A model generated the notes under the pieces. It had not been told where the DNA came from. It was given only the letters and a program-made list of their open reading frames with translations, and made no database searches. The position numbers and the translations under genes were made by a program. Below, one piece after another: positions 1 through 8,450 of a DNA stretch of 64,000 bases (its first letter is position 1; each line of letters starts with the position of its first letter). Origin of the DNA: Ruminococcus sp. YE71 (GTDB lineage: Bacteria; Bacillota; Clostridia; Oscillospirales; Ruminococcaceae); NCBI RefSeq assembly GCF_900119155.1, contig NZ_FPIR01000003.1, forward strand, positions 124,001 to 188,000. Reading direction: 5' to 3'.

Positions 1-891
1 ATCAGCGGCTTTGTCATCAAGGACGCTAAGGATTTCGAGGCGTTCCTCAACGACAAGACGGGCAACTGGGACTACATCGACGACGATCTCATGGGGCTGA
101 AAAACTGTGAGACGACCGTCACGCTTTATCTGCAAAAGGACGACGAGGGCGCGGCTCTGCTCGAAACGGTAAAGAAAGCGATAGCCGACCTCAAAGCCGC
201 CGACACGGACGGCAGGTTCGGCAGGCTGGAGATCGACACGGGCAGCATCCGTGACGAGGACTGGGCGAACAACTGGAAGCAGTATTTCAAGCCCATCGAG
301 ATCGGCGAGAAGCTGCTCATCAAGCCGTCATGGGAGGACGTTCCCGAGGGCGAGACGAGGAAGATACTGGAGATAGACCCTGCTTCGAGTTTCGGAACGG
401 GTCAGCACAACACCACGCGTCTTTGTCTTGAAATGATCGAGAAGTACATCAGCGAGGGCGACCGTGTGCTCGACCTCGGCTGCGGAAGCGGCATCCTCTC
501 GGTGGGTGCGATGCTGCTGGGCGCATCGGAAGTCACAGCCGTGGACATCACGGACGACAGTATGCGCATCACGAAAGAGAACTTTGAGAAGAACGGTTTC
601 GGCGAGGAGACGCTCACCTGTTTCTGCGGCGACATCACGTCGAGCGAGAGGCTGCGCGAGAAGATAGGCGGCGGATTCGACATGGTGTGTGCAAACATCG
701 TTGCAGACGTACTCATAGCCATGAGCCCGTATTTCGCCTGCTTCATGAAACCGCAGGGCAGGCTGACGGTATCGGGAATAATCGATGCGCGGCTTGACGA
801 AGTACTGGAAACGATAAAATCGAAAGATTTCGAGCTCATCGAGCACCGTCGTCTGGACGACTGGAACGCGGCTGAGTTCAGGCTCAGGTAA
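1..891 (+). CDS. prmA: Ribosomal protein L11 methyltransferase, 5' end outside window
   Basis: The reading frame is open from base 1 in the same frame as the ATG at 91, so the gene begins upstream of the window and about 297 codons are visible; the ATG at 91 is internal. PrmA trimethylates ribosomal protein L11 in the cytoplasm using S-adenosylmethionine. The central part has the SAM-binding motif I (VLDLGCGSGILSVGA), followed by the VTAVDI strand and the MVCANIVADVL segment, which matches the N-[IV]-L/V-A-D catalytic region typical of PrmA. The N-terminal WxxxWKQYFKP segment is also characteristic. It is followed on the same strand by a PII-like gene. Identification rests on motifs and length and is firm. 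Confidence 0.93.
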   Translation: MSGFVIKDAKDFEAFLNDKTGNWDYIDDDLMGLKNCETTVTLYLQKDDEGAALLETVKKAIADLKAADTDGRFGRLEIDTGSIRDEDWANNWKQYFKPIEIGEKLLIKPSWEDVPEGETRKILEIDPASSFGTGQHNTTRLCLEMIEKYISEGDRVLDLGCGSGILSVGAMLLGASEVTAVDITDDSMRITKENFEKNGFGEETLTCFCGDITSSERLREKIGGGFDMVCANIVADVLIAMSPYFACFMKPQGRLTVSGIIDARLDEVLETIKSKDFELIEHRRLDDWNAAEFRLR

Positions 892-1023
892 AGCCCGCGA
901 GCGAATACCGACATTATTGAGATAACGCATTCGCGTGGGTACGAGCGGCTGTTTCGCGAGACAGAGCAAGGCAAAGCAGCAATTTCACAAGGCAAATCTA
1001 TGAACGGAAAGGACTGATACATA

Positions 1024-1374
1024 ATGCAGGCAGTATTTTTTGTATTAAAACAGTTGGAGCTGGTAGACAGCATAATGGAAGCGCTTGCGGACGCAGGCAT
1101 CAAGGGTGCAACGGCGATCGATTCTGAGGGAATGGCGCGTTCACTGACAAGGCTGAACCAGAATTCCGCGATGGTACATCTTTTGAAGGGCATACTTTCG
1201 GGCGAAGATGAAGCGCACAAATCGAAGACCATCTTTGTGATAGTTGAGGAAGAGCAAGTTGAGGAAGTAAAAGCCGCGATAAAGAGTGTAACGGGCGAGT
1301 TAACGAAGCCGAATGCAGGCATTATGTTTGGTATCCCTGTAAGTTTTGTAGAGGGGTTTTCAAAGAAGATGTAA
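1024..1374 (+). CDS. Small PII-like (GlnB-fold) protein
   Basis: A 116-residue cytoplasmic protein. The pattern of an N-terminal strand (QAVFFVLKQLEL), a helix (VDSIMEALADAGIKGAT), a variable middle and a second strand-helix pair (KTIFVIVEEEQVEEVKAAIKSV) looks like the ferredoxin-like fold of PII and PII-like signalling proteins. The usual T-loop motif with its uridylylated tyrosine is not recognisable, so the classic nitrogen-sensing role cannot be assumed. An AAAGGA site lies about 11 bases before the ATG. It sits 132 bases after prmA and is closed by a strong terminator, so the two may be co-transcribed. The fold assignment is inference from pattern; function is unknown. Confidence 0.6.
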   Translation: MQAVFFVLKQLELVDSIMEALADAGIKGATAIDSEGMARSLTRLNQNSAMVHLLKGILSGEDEAHKSKTIFVIVEEEQVEEVKAAIKSVTGELTKPNAGIMFGIPVSFVEGFSKKM

Positions 1375-1381
1375 TAATCAG

Positions 1382-1409
1382 CAGTACCGTCAAGGCGGTA
1401 CTGTTTTTT
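1382..1409 (+). terminator. Rho-independent terminator of the prmA / PII-like unit
   Basis: CAGTACCG and CGGTACTG form a perfect 8-bp stem around TCAAGG, followed by a run of six T. It starts eight bases after the stop codon of the PII-like gene. Confidence 0.9.
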
Positions 1410-1424
1410 GCAAGTAAGCAGCCG

Positions 1425-1707
1425 ACGTCCCGTCCTCGCCAGAGACTAAAAAGTTTAGGAGGGGGTCTGGGGGAGACCCTTTTCAAAGGGTCCCTCCCAG
1501 CAGGGGCTCGGGGACAGCGTCCCCGCCAAAGGAACATGGCTTTGACCCGAAAGAGAGCCATCATCCCCCCCACAAAAATAAAATCGGCATTTCCCAAGAA
1601 TCGAGGAAAAGAACTTCGCATGAAGTCAGCTCTCAAACCAACCCTCGAAGCGTGAAATGCCGATTTTATTTTGCCAAAAGAGCGAAGCGACTTTTGGCAA
1701 AGCCCCC
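1425..1707 (+). repeat. Intergenic mosaic repeat A, copy A1
   Basis: Two modules can be recognised. Module 1 (about 1425-1555) has the conserved CCTCGCCAGAGACTAAAAAG, then the palindrome GGGAGACCCTTTTCAAAGGG and a GGGGCTCGGGGACAGCGTCC-type hairpin, ending near GGAACATGGCTTTGA. Module 2 has 17-bp perfect inverted arms (AATAAAATCGGCATTTC at 1577-1593, complement at 1654-1670) around about 60 bases. A second hairpin follows at 1670-1701 (TTTGCCAAAAG, AGCGAAGCGA, CTTTTGGCAAA). The same modules recur at about 1.8-2.17, 19.05-19.35 and 23.43-23.71 kb. It lies between convergent genes; no coding capacity is credible. Confidence 0.85.
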
Positions 1708-1795
1708 AAAATCGCGCCAGCGATTTCTACAGCCCAGCGCAAAAATATGTAGTCCTCGCGCCGTTTTGTCGCACCTTCGGCGCGATGGGGTGTTT

Positions 1796-2168
1796 CACTC
1801 GAATCGCTTACGCTCTCTCGCGAAAATAAAATCGGCAAATCGGTGTGTTCTTGGGAGTTTGTGATAGTCTTTCATGTTGCGCCTTTCGGGACGGGCTTTC
1901 GGGATTTGCCGATTTTATGTTGTGGGGAAGATGGTGCGCTTACGGGTCAAAGCCATGTTCCCTGGGCGGGGACGCCGTCCCCGAGCCCCTGCTGGGGGAC
2001 CCTTTGAAAAGGGTCTCCCCAGACCCCTCCTAAACTTTTTAGTCTCTGGCGAGGACGGGACGGAAACTCTATCCCTGAGTCACTGCTGGTGGAGCCTTTG
2101 TAGCCGTGCGCAGCTAAGGCGGGGGTCTCCCTCCCTCCTAAACTTTTTTCTGCCCTGGCGTGTACGGG
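1796..2168 (-). repeat. Intergenic mosaic repeat A, copy A2 (inverted) with an extra module-1 fragment
   Basis: This copy runs opposite to A1, so A1 and A2 make a large inverted repeat. Module 2 arms are ATAAAATCGGCAAATC (1826-1841) and GATTTGCCGATTTTAT (1903-1918): two positions differ from A1 in both arms and stay complementary. Module 1 in reverse fills about 1940-2066, and a second degraded module-1 end follows at about 2085-2168. That fragment includes GCGCAGCTAAGGCGG, which resembles the complement of the CGCCTTAGCTTCGCACGGC fragment near 35.86 and 45.85 kb. Together with A1 it explains the gene-free stretch 1410-2183. Confidence 0.8.
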
Positions 2169-2183
2169 TTGTTTGTTAGAACT

Positions 2184-2227
2184 AAAAAAGCCACAGCGTT
2201 CCGACTTCCGTCAGAATACTATGGCTT
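2184..2227 (-). terminator. Terminator of the NlpC/P60 gene
   Basis: Read on the minus strand, AGCCATAG...TTCTGAC pairs with GTCGGAA...CTGTGGCT, followed by TTTTTT. The position just after the stop codon of the minus-strand hydrolase fits. Confidence 0.8.
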
Positions 2228-2233
2228 AATTTC

Positions 2234-3766
2234 TTATATCAGACGCTTCATGCAGGTGATGTTGTTGTACATCGCTACCGAACTCAGATAACTGATGACT
2301 ATTCCCGTCGCTGTCGATTCCGCGTGTACTATTTTGCCGTCGCCTATGTACATCGCAACATGATATATCGACGAATAACTCGACCCGCCAAAGAATACCA
2401 GATCTCCCGGCTGTAGATCACTGTACGAAACACTCGTTCCATACGATGCCTGCGATGCCGCAAAGTGCGGCAGATATATGCCTATCTGCCTGTATGACAA
2501 CATTACAAGCCCCGAACAGTCCGTCGCTCCATACTGCTCGCCTGCCCATACATAACTTCCGCCGACCATTCCCTTCGCATAGTTCACTACTATGCTCCGC
2601 TTCGTCTCCTTGTCGTCATCATAGGTCACAGGTGGCTCGGGATCGTCGGCAACCGTCGTTGTTGTGGTGGTAGTAGTGGTTGTCGTAGTGGTCGTAGTGG
2701 TAGTGGTCTGGGGCGGCTCGGTGGTCGTCGATGTCGGAACATCGGGCTCGGTCGCCTTCGTGGTGGATGTCTTTCCCGTATCATCGGTGGTCTTGGGCTC
2801 GTCGGGATCGTCCGTGGTCTTCTTGGTGGTCGTGGACTTGCCCGTGCCTGTGTCGCCGTCGGTCTTCTTCGTGGTGGTGGTCTTGCCGTCCGTATCGGAT
2901 GCGGCGGTTGTCGTCGCGGCAGTCGTCGTGGTGGTAGTGGTGGTCTTGGCCTTCTCACTTACCTTGCCGTACTCGTCCGCGATGAGCGCGGCTTCGTTGG
3001 TGTAGCCGCTCAGGTCGCCCTCAAGAGACTTGATCTTGTCGCCGTACTCCTGCTTCAGCTTCATGAGCTCAGCCTGCTGCTCAACGAGGTCTTTCTGCTG
3101 CTTTGCATACTCGGCGCTCTTGGTCCTGAGCTTCTCGCTCTCGCTGTCAAGCTCCGCCTGATAGGCTTCTATCTTCGCCTTCTTCTCAAGCAGCTCGTCG
3201 ATAGTCTCGTTATCGTGCGCAGCCACACGCTTCACGAGCTCCACGCGCATCAGCACGTCGTAGAAGCTCTCCGCGCTGAGAAGCACCTCGGGATAAGTGC
3301 CGCTGCCTGCGACATACATAACGCGGAGCCTGTCCTTGAACTCGCCGAGACCCTTGGTGATGTCCTCCTCGCTCTTTTCGAGCTCGAACTTTGTGGCGCG
3401 CATCTCCGCGTCAAGGTCGCACATCTCGTCTTCGAGCTGCGAAGCCTTCTTCGAGACCTTGTCTATCTTCTTCTTTATGGTAGCAGCCTTTTCGTTGACC
3501 GCGTCGAGCTTTTCCTGCTGACCCTTAATATCGCTGCCTGCCGCAGCTATCTTCTTATCGAGCTCAGCCTTCTTTGCTTCAAGCTCCTTCAACTGTTTTT
3601 CGTAGGCAGCGTTCTCGTCATCATCAGCCGAAGCGACCGCAACTGCCGGCGAGAGCTTTGTTTTATCTTTGATGCCGCTCATTCCGAACGCCGACGCAGA
3701 CACGGTAACAGCCATAACGGCCGCCGCCAGTCTCTTGAACGTATATCTTCTGCCGAATGCGTTCAT
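2234..3766 (-). CDS. Secreted NlpC/P60 peptidoglycan hydrolase with coiled coil and threonine linker
   Basis: 510 residues. The order is: signal peptide (about 1-45, KRLAAAVMAVTVSASAFGM core); long charged coiled coil (about 50-270) of the type found in PcsB/CwlO-like hydrolases; a low-complexity Thr/Lys/Asp linker (about 270-385) including an uninterrupted run of more than 15 threonines; and a C-terminal NlpC/P60 domain. The catalytic Cys is in ATDCSGLV (about 417) and the His in YHVAMYIGDGKIVHA (about 469). The enzyme should cleave D-Glu/DAP stem-peptide bonds outside the cell, with the coiled coil serving membrane-side regulation, as in CwlO and PcsB. AAGGAG lies seven bases before the ATG. 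A good promoter lies upstream and a terminator downstream, so it is monocistronic. Confidence 0.9.
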   Translation of the reverse strand: MNAFGRRYTFKRLAAAVMAVTVSASAFGMSGIKDKTKLSPAVAVASADDDENAAYEKQLKELEAKKAELDKKIAAAGSDIKGQQEKLDAVNEKAATIKKKIDKVSKKASQLEDEMCDLDAEMRATKFELEKSEEDITKGLGEFKDRLRVMYVAGSGTYPEVLLSAESFYDVLMRVELVKRVAAHDNETIDELLEKKAKIEAYQAELDSESEKLRTKSAEYAKQQKDLVEQQAELMKLKQEYGDKIKSLEGDLSGYTNEAALIADEYGKVSEKAKTTTTTTTTAATTTAASDTDGKTTTTKKTDGDTGTGKSTTTKKTTDDPDEPKTTDDTGKTSTTKATEPDVPTSTTTEPPQTTTTTTTTTTTTTTTTTTVADDPEPPVTYDDDKETKRSIVVNYAKGMVGGSYVWAGEQYGATDCSGLVMLSYRQIGIYLPHFAASQASYGTSVSYSDLQPGDLVFFGGSSYSSIYHVAMYIGDGKIVHAESTATGIVISYLSSVAMYNNITCMKRLI

Positions 3767-3808
3767 AACGACTCTCCTTTTTTTTGACTCAAAAATGTAT
3801 TCCGCATA

Positions 3809-3824
3809 GTAACCTTTTAGTTAC
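3809..3824. promoter_or_regulatory. Inverted repeat in the leader of the NlpC/P60 gene
   Basis: GTAAC-CTTTTA-GTTAC lies 14 bases downstream of the -10 box of the minus-strand promoter, at about the expected start of transcription. It could be an operator or the first hairpin of the mRNA; no regulator can be named. Confidence 0.4.
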
Positions 3825-3837
3825 CATATTGTAATTA

Positions 3838-3866
3838 ATTATACCGCATTTTGCCATGAACGTCAA
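3838..3866 (-). promoter_or_regulatory. Promoter of the NlpC/P60 gene
   Basis: On the minus strand TTGACG and TATAAT are separated by exactly 17 bases. The transcript would start near 3830, about 65 bases before the ATG. Confidence 0.8.
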
Positions 3867-4046
3867 GCAAGGGGGTGTTTTTTCGTCAAGCTGTACAAAT
3901 CATTTTATACGCTTTCACAAAGGGCTGTGAAAATTTCAGCAGGCAGGTGAAAGCCCCGTGATAATGTAATGATTTTTCAATTATTTAGTTTGTGATTTAA
4001 ACAAATGATTTTTTTCATAAAAACTATGGAAATCCCGTCCGCGATG

Positions 4047-4055
4047 TGTTATAAT
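4047..4055 (+). promoter_or_regulatory. Extended -10 promoter of coaBC
   Basis: TG-T-TATAAT is an extended -10 box about 52 bases before the coaBC start. No convincing -35 is present 17 bases upstream, which is common for extended -10 promoters. Confidence 0.55.
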
Positions 4056-4106
4056 AGATGTGTTGACCATACATCCATACAAAAACGACTGTAAGGAGAA
4101 CCCACC

Positions 4107-5309
4107 ATGCTTAAAGGAAAGACCGTCCTCATCGGCGTTACGGGAAGTATCGCCGCTTACAAAATGGCTGACTGCGCCCGCGAGCTGACCAAGATGCACG
4201 CCGACGTACACGTTCTCATGACGCAGAACGCGACTCAGTTCATAAACCCCATAACATTTGAAACGCTCACTCAGCATACCTGCCTTATCGACACCTTCGA
4301 CCGCTCGTTCCAGTACAGCGTCGAGCACGTCGCGCTGGCGAAGGCTGCCGACATCGTGCTCGTCGCACCAGCTTCGGCAAACGTCATCGGCAAGATAGCG
4401 AACGGCATCGCGGACGATATGCTGACCACCACAGTCATGGCGTGCCCCTGCAAAAAGCTCATCGCACCTGCCATGAACCACAATATGTTCCACAACCCGA
4501 TCGTTCAGGAGAACATCGAAAAACTCCGCCGTCACGGCTACGGCATCATCGACCCGATAAACGGTATGCTCGCAAACCGCGACATCGGTGACGGCAAGCT
4601 GCCCGACATCAGCGTGCTCCTCGACTGCATCATTCATGAGATCGCAAAGCCGAAGGATATGAGCGGCATGAAGGTCCTCTGCACGGCAGGCGCCACCATG
4701 GAAGCCATCGACCCCGTGCGCTACATCACCAACCACTCCACGGGCAAGATGGGCATCGCCCTTGCAAAAGCCGCGTCCATGCGCGGAGCGGATGTGACCC
4801 TCGTGGCAGGCAGCTGCACCGAGCCCATGCCGCCCTTCGTGAACGTGGTCAGGGTAAAGAGCGCCGAGGAGATGTTCAATGCCGTGACCGAACGCGCTCC
4901 CGAATGCGACATCATCGTAAAGGCGGCGGCAGTGGCGGACTACACCCCCGAGACTACCGCCGACAGCAAGATAAAGAAGTCGGACGGCGATATGTCGATA
5001 CCGCTGAAACGCACGAAGGACATCATCGGCTACCTCGGTTCCCACCGTCCCGAGGGCAGAAAACAGCTGCTCTGCGGCTTCTCGATGGAAACGGACGACC
5101 TCATCGCGAACTCCACCGCCAAGCTGACGAAAAAGGGTCTTGATATGGTCTGCGCCAACAGTCTCCGCACCGAGGGCGCGGGTTTCGGCACGGACACCAA
5201 CGTCATCACGCTGATAACCGCCGACGGCACCACAGAGCTGGAGAAGATGTCCAAGCTCGACGCCGCCGACCGCATCTTCGACAAGCTGCTCGGGCTGTAT
5301 AACAAATGA
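4107..5309 (+). CDS. coaBC: Bifunctional phosphopantothenoylcysteine decarboxylase / phosphopantothenate-cysteine ligase
   Basis: A 400-residue enzyme for two consecutive cytoplasmic steps of coenzyme A synthesis: joining cysteine to 4'-phosphopantothenate (CoaB), then decarboxylating the product to phosphopantetheine (CoaC). The N-terminal flavoprotein half has the active-site His in EHVALAKAAD and the PASANVIGK and PAMNHNM motifs. The C-terminal half starts near LCTAGATMEAIDPVRYI, with NHSTGKMG and the conserved lysine region KAAAVADYTP. The length is normal for the fused form. TAAGGAGA precedes the ATG. The next gene overlaps by four bases (ATGA), so translation is probably coupled to the pseudouridine synthase. 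Confidence 0.96.
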   Translation: MLKGKTVLIGVTGSIAAYKMADCARELTKMHADVHVLMTQNATQFINPITFETLTQHTCLIDTFDRSFQYSVEHVALAKAADIVLVAPASANVIGKIANGIADDMLTTTVMACPCKKLIAPAMNHNMFHNPIVQENIEKLRRHGYGIIDPINGMLANRDIGDGKLPDISVLLDCIIHEIAKPKDMSGMKVLCTAGATMEAIDPVRYITNHSTGKMGIALAKAASMRGADVTLVAGSCTEPMPPFVNVVRVKSAEEMFNAVTERAPECDIIVKAAAVADYTPETTADSKIKKSDGDMSIPLKRTKDIIGYLGSHRPEGRKQLLCGFSMETDDLIANSTAKLTKKGLDMVCANSLRTEGAGFGTDTNVITLITADGTTELEKMSKLDAADRIFDKLLGLYNK

Positions 5310-6124
5310 GATACACCCTCACCGTCACCGCCGAACAGTCGGGCAGACAGCTGGGAGAGATACTCCGTCAGAACGGCTGGTCGAGACGGCAGGTAACTTC
5401 GCTGAAACGCACTGAGGGCGGCATACTTCTCGACGGAGAACACGCACGGACGGTGGATGTCTGCCGCGAGGGTCAGGTCATAACCCTCGAACGCGCCGAC
5501 AGCACGTCCCCCGACCCGAATCCCGACCTCAGAGCCGACATCCTCTACGAGGACGGGCACATCATCGTGTTCGACAAGCCCTCGGGGATGCCGACCCACG
5601 AATCCCACGGACACCGCGGCGACGCGCTCTCAAACCTGTTCGCGGCGCACTGCGGGGGGCTGACCTTCCGAAGCGTCAACCGCCTCGACCGCGAGACTTC
5701 GGGCTGCGTCATCGTCGCAAAGGATGCCCACGCGGCACTCACGGCGGCAAAGACCGTCCGCAAGATATACTGCGGAGTCTGCGAAGGGGTCCCCGAACCG
5801 AAGTCGGGTCGGATAGACGCCCCCATCGCACGGGAACGGGAGTCGGTCATCATCCGCTGCGTCCGCGGCGACGGCAAGCCCTCGGTGACGCTCTACGACG
5901 TGACCGAGGAGAACGGCAGCTCCGCACGGTGCGACTTCACCCTGCTGACGGGGCGCACCCATCAGATACGGGTACACATGGCTCACATCGGGCATCCCCT
6001 CCGCGGAGACAGCCTGTACGGAAACGGCGGCGGCACACTGGCGCTCTGCTGCCGCGAGGTCGGCTTCACAGCCGCGGACGGCAGAGAGATAGTCTGCCGC
6101 TCAGCCCTTATCCCCGAGCTGTAA
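5306..6124 (+). CDS. RluA-family rRNA/tRNA pseudouridine synthase
   Basis: 272 residues. An N-terminal S4-like RNA-binding segment (about 10-60, SRRQVTSLKRTEGGILLDG) is followed by the catalytic domain. The catalytic aspartate is in VNRLDRETSGCVIVAKD, the canonical RLDxxTSG motif, and RTHQIRVHM lies near the C-terminus. It isomerises specific uridines in structured RNA; the exact target cannot be read from sequence. The ATG overlaps the stop of coaBC. It ends about 50 bases before a hairpin terminator. Confidence 0.92.
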   Translation: MRYTLTVTAEQSGRQLGEILRQNGWSRRQVTSLKRTEGGILLDGEHARTVDVCREGQVITLERADSTSPDPNPDLRADILYEDGHIIVFDKPSGMPTHESHGHRGDALSNLFAAHCGGLTFRSVNRLDRETSGCVIVAKDAHAALTAAKTVRKIYCGVCEGVPEPKSGRIDAPIARERESVIIRCVRGDGKPSVTLYDVTEENGSSARCDFTLLTGRTHQIRVHMAHIGHPLRGDSLYGNGGGTLALCCREVGFTAADGREIVCRSALIPEL

Positions 6125-6173
6125 TGAGGGGCGCGTTGCTCAATTGTTCAAAAAAAAGGATAATTCTTTGTGC

Positions 6174-6198
6174 AAAGGGGCAATTTTATTGTCCCTTT
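6174..6198 (+). terminator. Probable terminator after the pseudouridine synthase
   Basis: AAAGGGGCAAT and ATTGTCCCTTT form an 11-bp stem (one G-U pair) with a TTT loop. The T-run after it is weak (TTTCTGATT), so efficiency is uncertain. Confidence 0.5.
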
Positions 6199-6210
6199 CT
6201 GATTAAACTA

Positions 6211-6240
6211 TTGACGGAATGTTTAAATGCGTGCTATAAT
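6211..6240 (+). promoter_or_regulatory. Promoter of the dynamin-like operon
   Basis: TTGACG and TATAAT are separated by 18 bases. The transcript should start near 6247, giving a leader of about 115 bases before the first gene. Confidence 0.75.
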
Positions 6241-6256
6241 TAATTATGTATGAAAT

Positions 6257-6285
6257 GCGAAAAAATGATTGTGTACATTTTTCGC
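6257..6285 (+). other. 5'-end hairpin in the leader of the dynamin-like operon
   Basis: GCGAAAAAATG and CATTTTTCGC pair with one bulged A around ATTGTGTA, about 10 bases from the predicted transcript start. It may protect the mRNA end; no riboswitch family is recognised. Confidence 0.4.
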
Positions 6286-6362
6286 TTAGGAGAGAATGGA
6301 GCGAGCTTCATTTTTCTAAACGTCAGATAAAAATACATTTTAGTAAAATCGGAGGTCGCCAG

Positions 6363-8429
6363 ATGGAGCAGACAGAGAAAATGATAAACTATACGACCTA
6401 TTCTTCCTACAAGGAAACGGTCGCGTCTCTGACAGAGGATCTTAAACAGCTTCTGAACTTGAGCGAGGAGATATCCCTGTCGAACACTGCGGATTCTATC
6501 CGCGAGACTATCGAAAAATCAGCCGACGAGCACTTTGAGGTAGCTATAGTCGGCGAGTTCAAGCGCGGCAAATCCACGCTCATCAATGCTATGCTCGGAC
6601 AGGACGTACTGCCTGCGGACGTACTGCCCGCAACTGCCACGCTCAACCGCGTCACCTACTCGGAAGAGCCCTTCGTTCAGGTGGAGTACAAGGACGGCAG
6701 GTCGGAGCGCGTAGATATCGACCAGCTCGAAAACTACGTCACAAAGCTCACCATGGAGTCGGAGGAGGTTGCCGAGACAGTAAAGGAAGCTACCGTTTAC
6801 TACGATACCGACTTCTGCCGCAACAACGTTGACATCATCGACACTCCGGGTCTGAACGACGACGAGCAGATGACCAACGTGACACTCTCGATACTGCCGA
6901 AGATAGACGCGGCGGTATTTGTTATCAGTGCAAACAGCCCCTTCTCACAGTTCGAGAAGGACTTCCTTGAGAAGAAGATGCTGACTTCCGACGTGGGACG
7001 CATCATCTTCGTGGTAAACTGCTTCGGCACATTCTCGCCCGACGACGAGAACAAGATAGTCGAGACCGTCCGCACACGTATCACAAAGTACGTCATGGAC
7101 AAGGCTAAGGCTGTCATGGGCGAGGATTCGAGAGAGTTCGCCGTTTACAAGCGCAAGATCGGCACACCGAGAGTTATCGGCGTGTACGCAAAACGCGCCC
7201 TCACCGCAAAGAAGATCGAGGATCAGGGTCTGCTTGAGGATTCAAACTTCCCCGAGTTTGAACGCGCCCTCGAAACTCTGCTGACCAAGGAGCGCGGCGC
7301 TATCACTCTCCAGATACTCGCGAACAAGATCACGAATTCGGGTACGGAGATTCTGCGCTCTGTTGTAATGCAGGAGAACGCCCTCATGATGGCGAACGAC
7401 GAGTTCATGGAGCGCTACGACGCGGCTATCGAGGAGATAGACGACATCCGCAACAAGAAGCGCATGGAGTTCGTAAAGATCAACAACGCCGCAAATCAGG
7501 TGTTCGACGACCTGAAACCCGTGCTGGACAGCTACTGGGACAACATCGAGGAAGCGGCCATGAAGGTCATCGACGCTTACCCGATGTCGAGCAGCGACTT
7601 CAAGCGCGACCAGCTGAAGATAGTTACCGCAAAGCTCACCGAGCGCATCCGCGACGGTATCCAGGACAGAGCACAGATAATCTGCGAGCAGATACAGAAT
7701 TCCATCAACATCGCTGTCAGCTGTGAGGCTGAGCGCTTGCAGGCGTTCGAGGACGAGTTCTTTGCGTCCGTTACCAAGATACAGCGTATGTTCATCCTCC
7801 CCGAGAAGATCTCGAAGAACGGCACTGCCGCCGACAAAGGCATCGGCGCCGTACTGGGTTCCTTCGGCGTGGGCGCGGCATTCCTCGGCTTCCGTGAGGC
7901 GGGCGTGAAGGGTGCGCTCCTCGGCGGATTCACGGGTCTTGTCAGCTTCTCGTCGATATTCTTCACGGCGATACTCGCACTGTCCCCCGCATGGCCTATC
8001 GCACTTTCGCTGATGGCCGTGGCAGGTCTTGCAGGTACCTTCGTGTCGGGTCTTGCCATCGACAAGCTGCTCCTCAACGAGCGTATCGACAAGTATAAGA
8101 CCAACTTCAAGACCCAGGTGCGCAAGCAGTTCCACGAGATGCGACTTACCAATGATTTTACCGAGACCGTCCGCCGTCAGGTTTACTCTGCATTCGACGG
8201 TCTGAAAGCACGCATAGAAGAAGAGACCGAGATAATCCTGCGCGATACTCAGGAGACTCTCGACAACCTCAATGCGCTCAAAAACGAGAAGAACGACGTT
8301 TCCGAGCGCGAGATGGACAGACTGCATAACATAGCACAGAAGGCAAGCTCCATAGTTGCCGATGCTTACGCAGTCAGAAAGGCGGTAGCAGAAACGAACG
8401 AAGCACAGGTGCAGACTGCAAACAGCTAA
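6363..8429 (+). CDS. Membrane-associated bacterial dynamin-like GTPase
   Basis: 688 residues from the ATG at 6363, chosen because GGAGG lies eight bases upstream; an in-frame ATG at 6246 sits at the predicted transcript start and has no ribosome binding site. The GTPase domain shows G1 GEFKRGKST (64-72) and G3 DTPG (160-163) after a VDII strand; the G4 position reads VVNCFG instead of a standard NKxD. A long helical region follows, then a hydrophobic double segment (about 495-570, rich in Gly and Ala), probably a membrane paddle or hairpin, then a C-terminal coiled region. Known relatives remodel or fuse membranes. It is followed 21 bases later by an M48-like gene and then by a second dynamin-like GTPase, suggesting a working complex. 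Confidence 0.88.
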   Translation: MEQTEKMINYTTYSSYKETVASLTEDLKQLLNLSEEISLSNTADSIRETIEKSADEHFEVAIVGEFKRGKSTLINAMLGQDVLPADVLPATATLNRVTYSEEPFVQVEYKDGRSERVDIDQLENYVTKLTMESEEVAETVKEATVYYDTDFCRNNVDIIDTPGLNDDEQMTNVTLSILPKIDAAVFVISANSPFSQFEKDFLEKKMLTSDVGRIIFVVNCFGTFSPDDENKIVETVRTRITKYVMDKAKAVMGEDSREFAVYKRKIGTPRVIGVYAKRALTAKKIEDQGLLEDSNFPEFERALETLLTKERGAITLQILANKITNSGTEILRSVVMQENALMMANDEFMERYDAAIEEIDDIRNKKRMEFVKINNAANQVFDDLKPVLDSYWDNIEEAAMKVIDAYPMSSSDFKRDQLKIVTAKLTERIRDGIQDRAQIICEQIQNSINIAVSCEAERLQAFEDEFFASVTKIQRMFILPEKISKNGTAADKGIGAVLGSFGVGAAFLGFREAGVKGALLGGFTGLVSFSSIFFTAILALSPAWPIALSLMAVAGLAGTFVSGLAIDKLLLNERIDKYKTNFKTQVRKQFHEMRLTNDFTETVRRQVYSAFDGLKARIEEETEIILRDTQETLDNLNALKNEKNDVSEREMDRLHNIAQKASSIVADAYAVRKAVAETNEAQVQTANS

Positions 8430-8450
8430 TAAACAAGGAGGATACAAAGC

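Noticed and set aside
1322-1838. Short frames inside repeats A1 and A2
   Set aside because: They are translations of palindromic repeat DNA, differ between copies and lack start signals.
6246-6362. Longer N-terminus of the first dynamin-like protein
   Set aside because: The ATG at 6246 falls on the predicted transcript start and has no ribosome binding site, while 6363 has GGAGG at a good distance.
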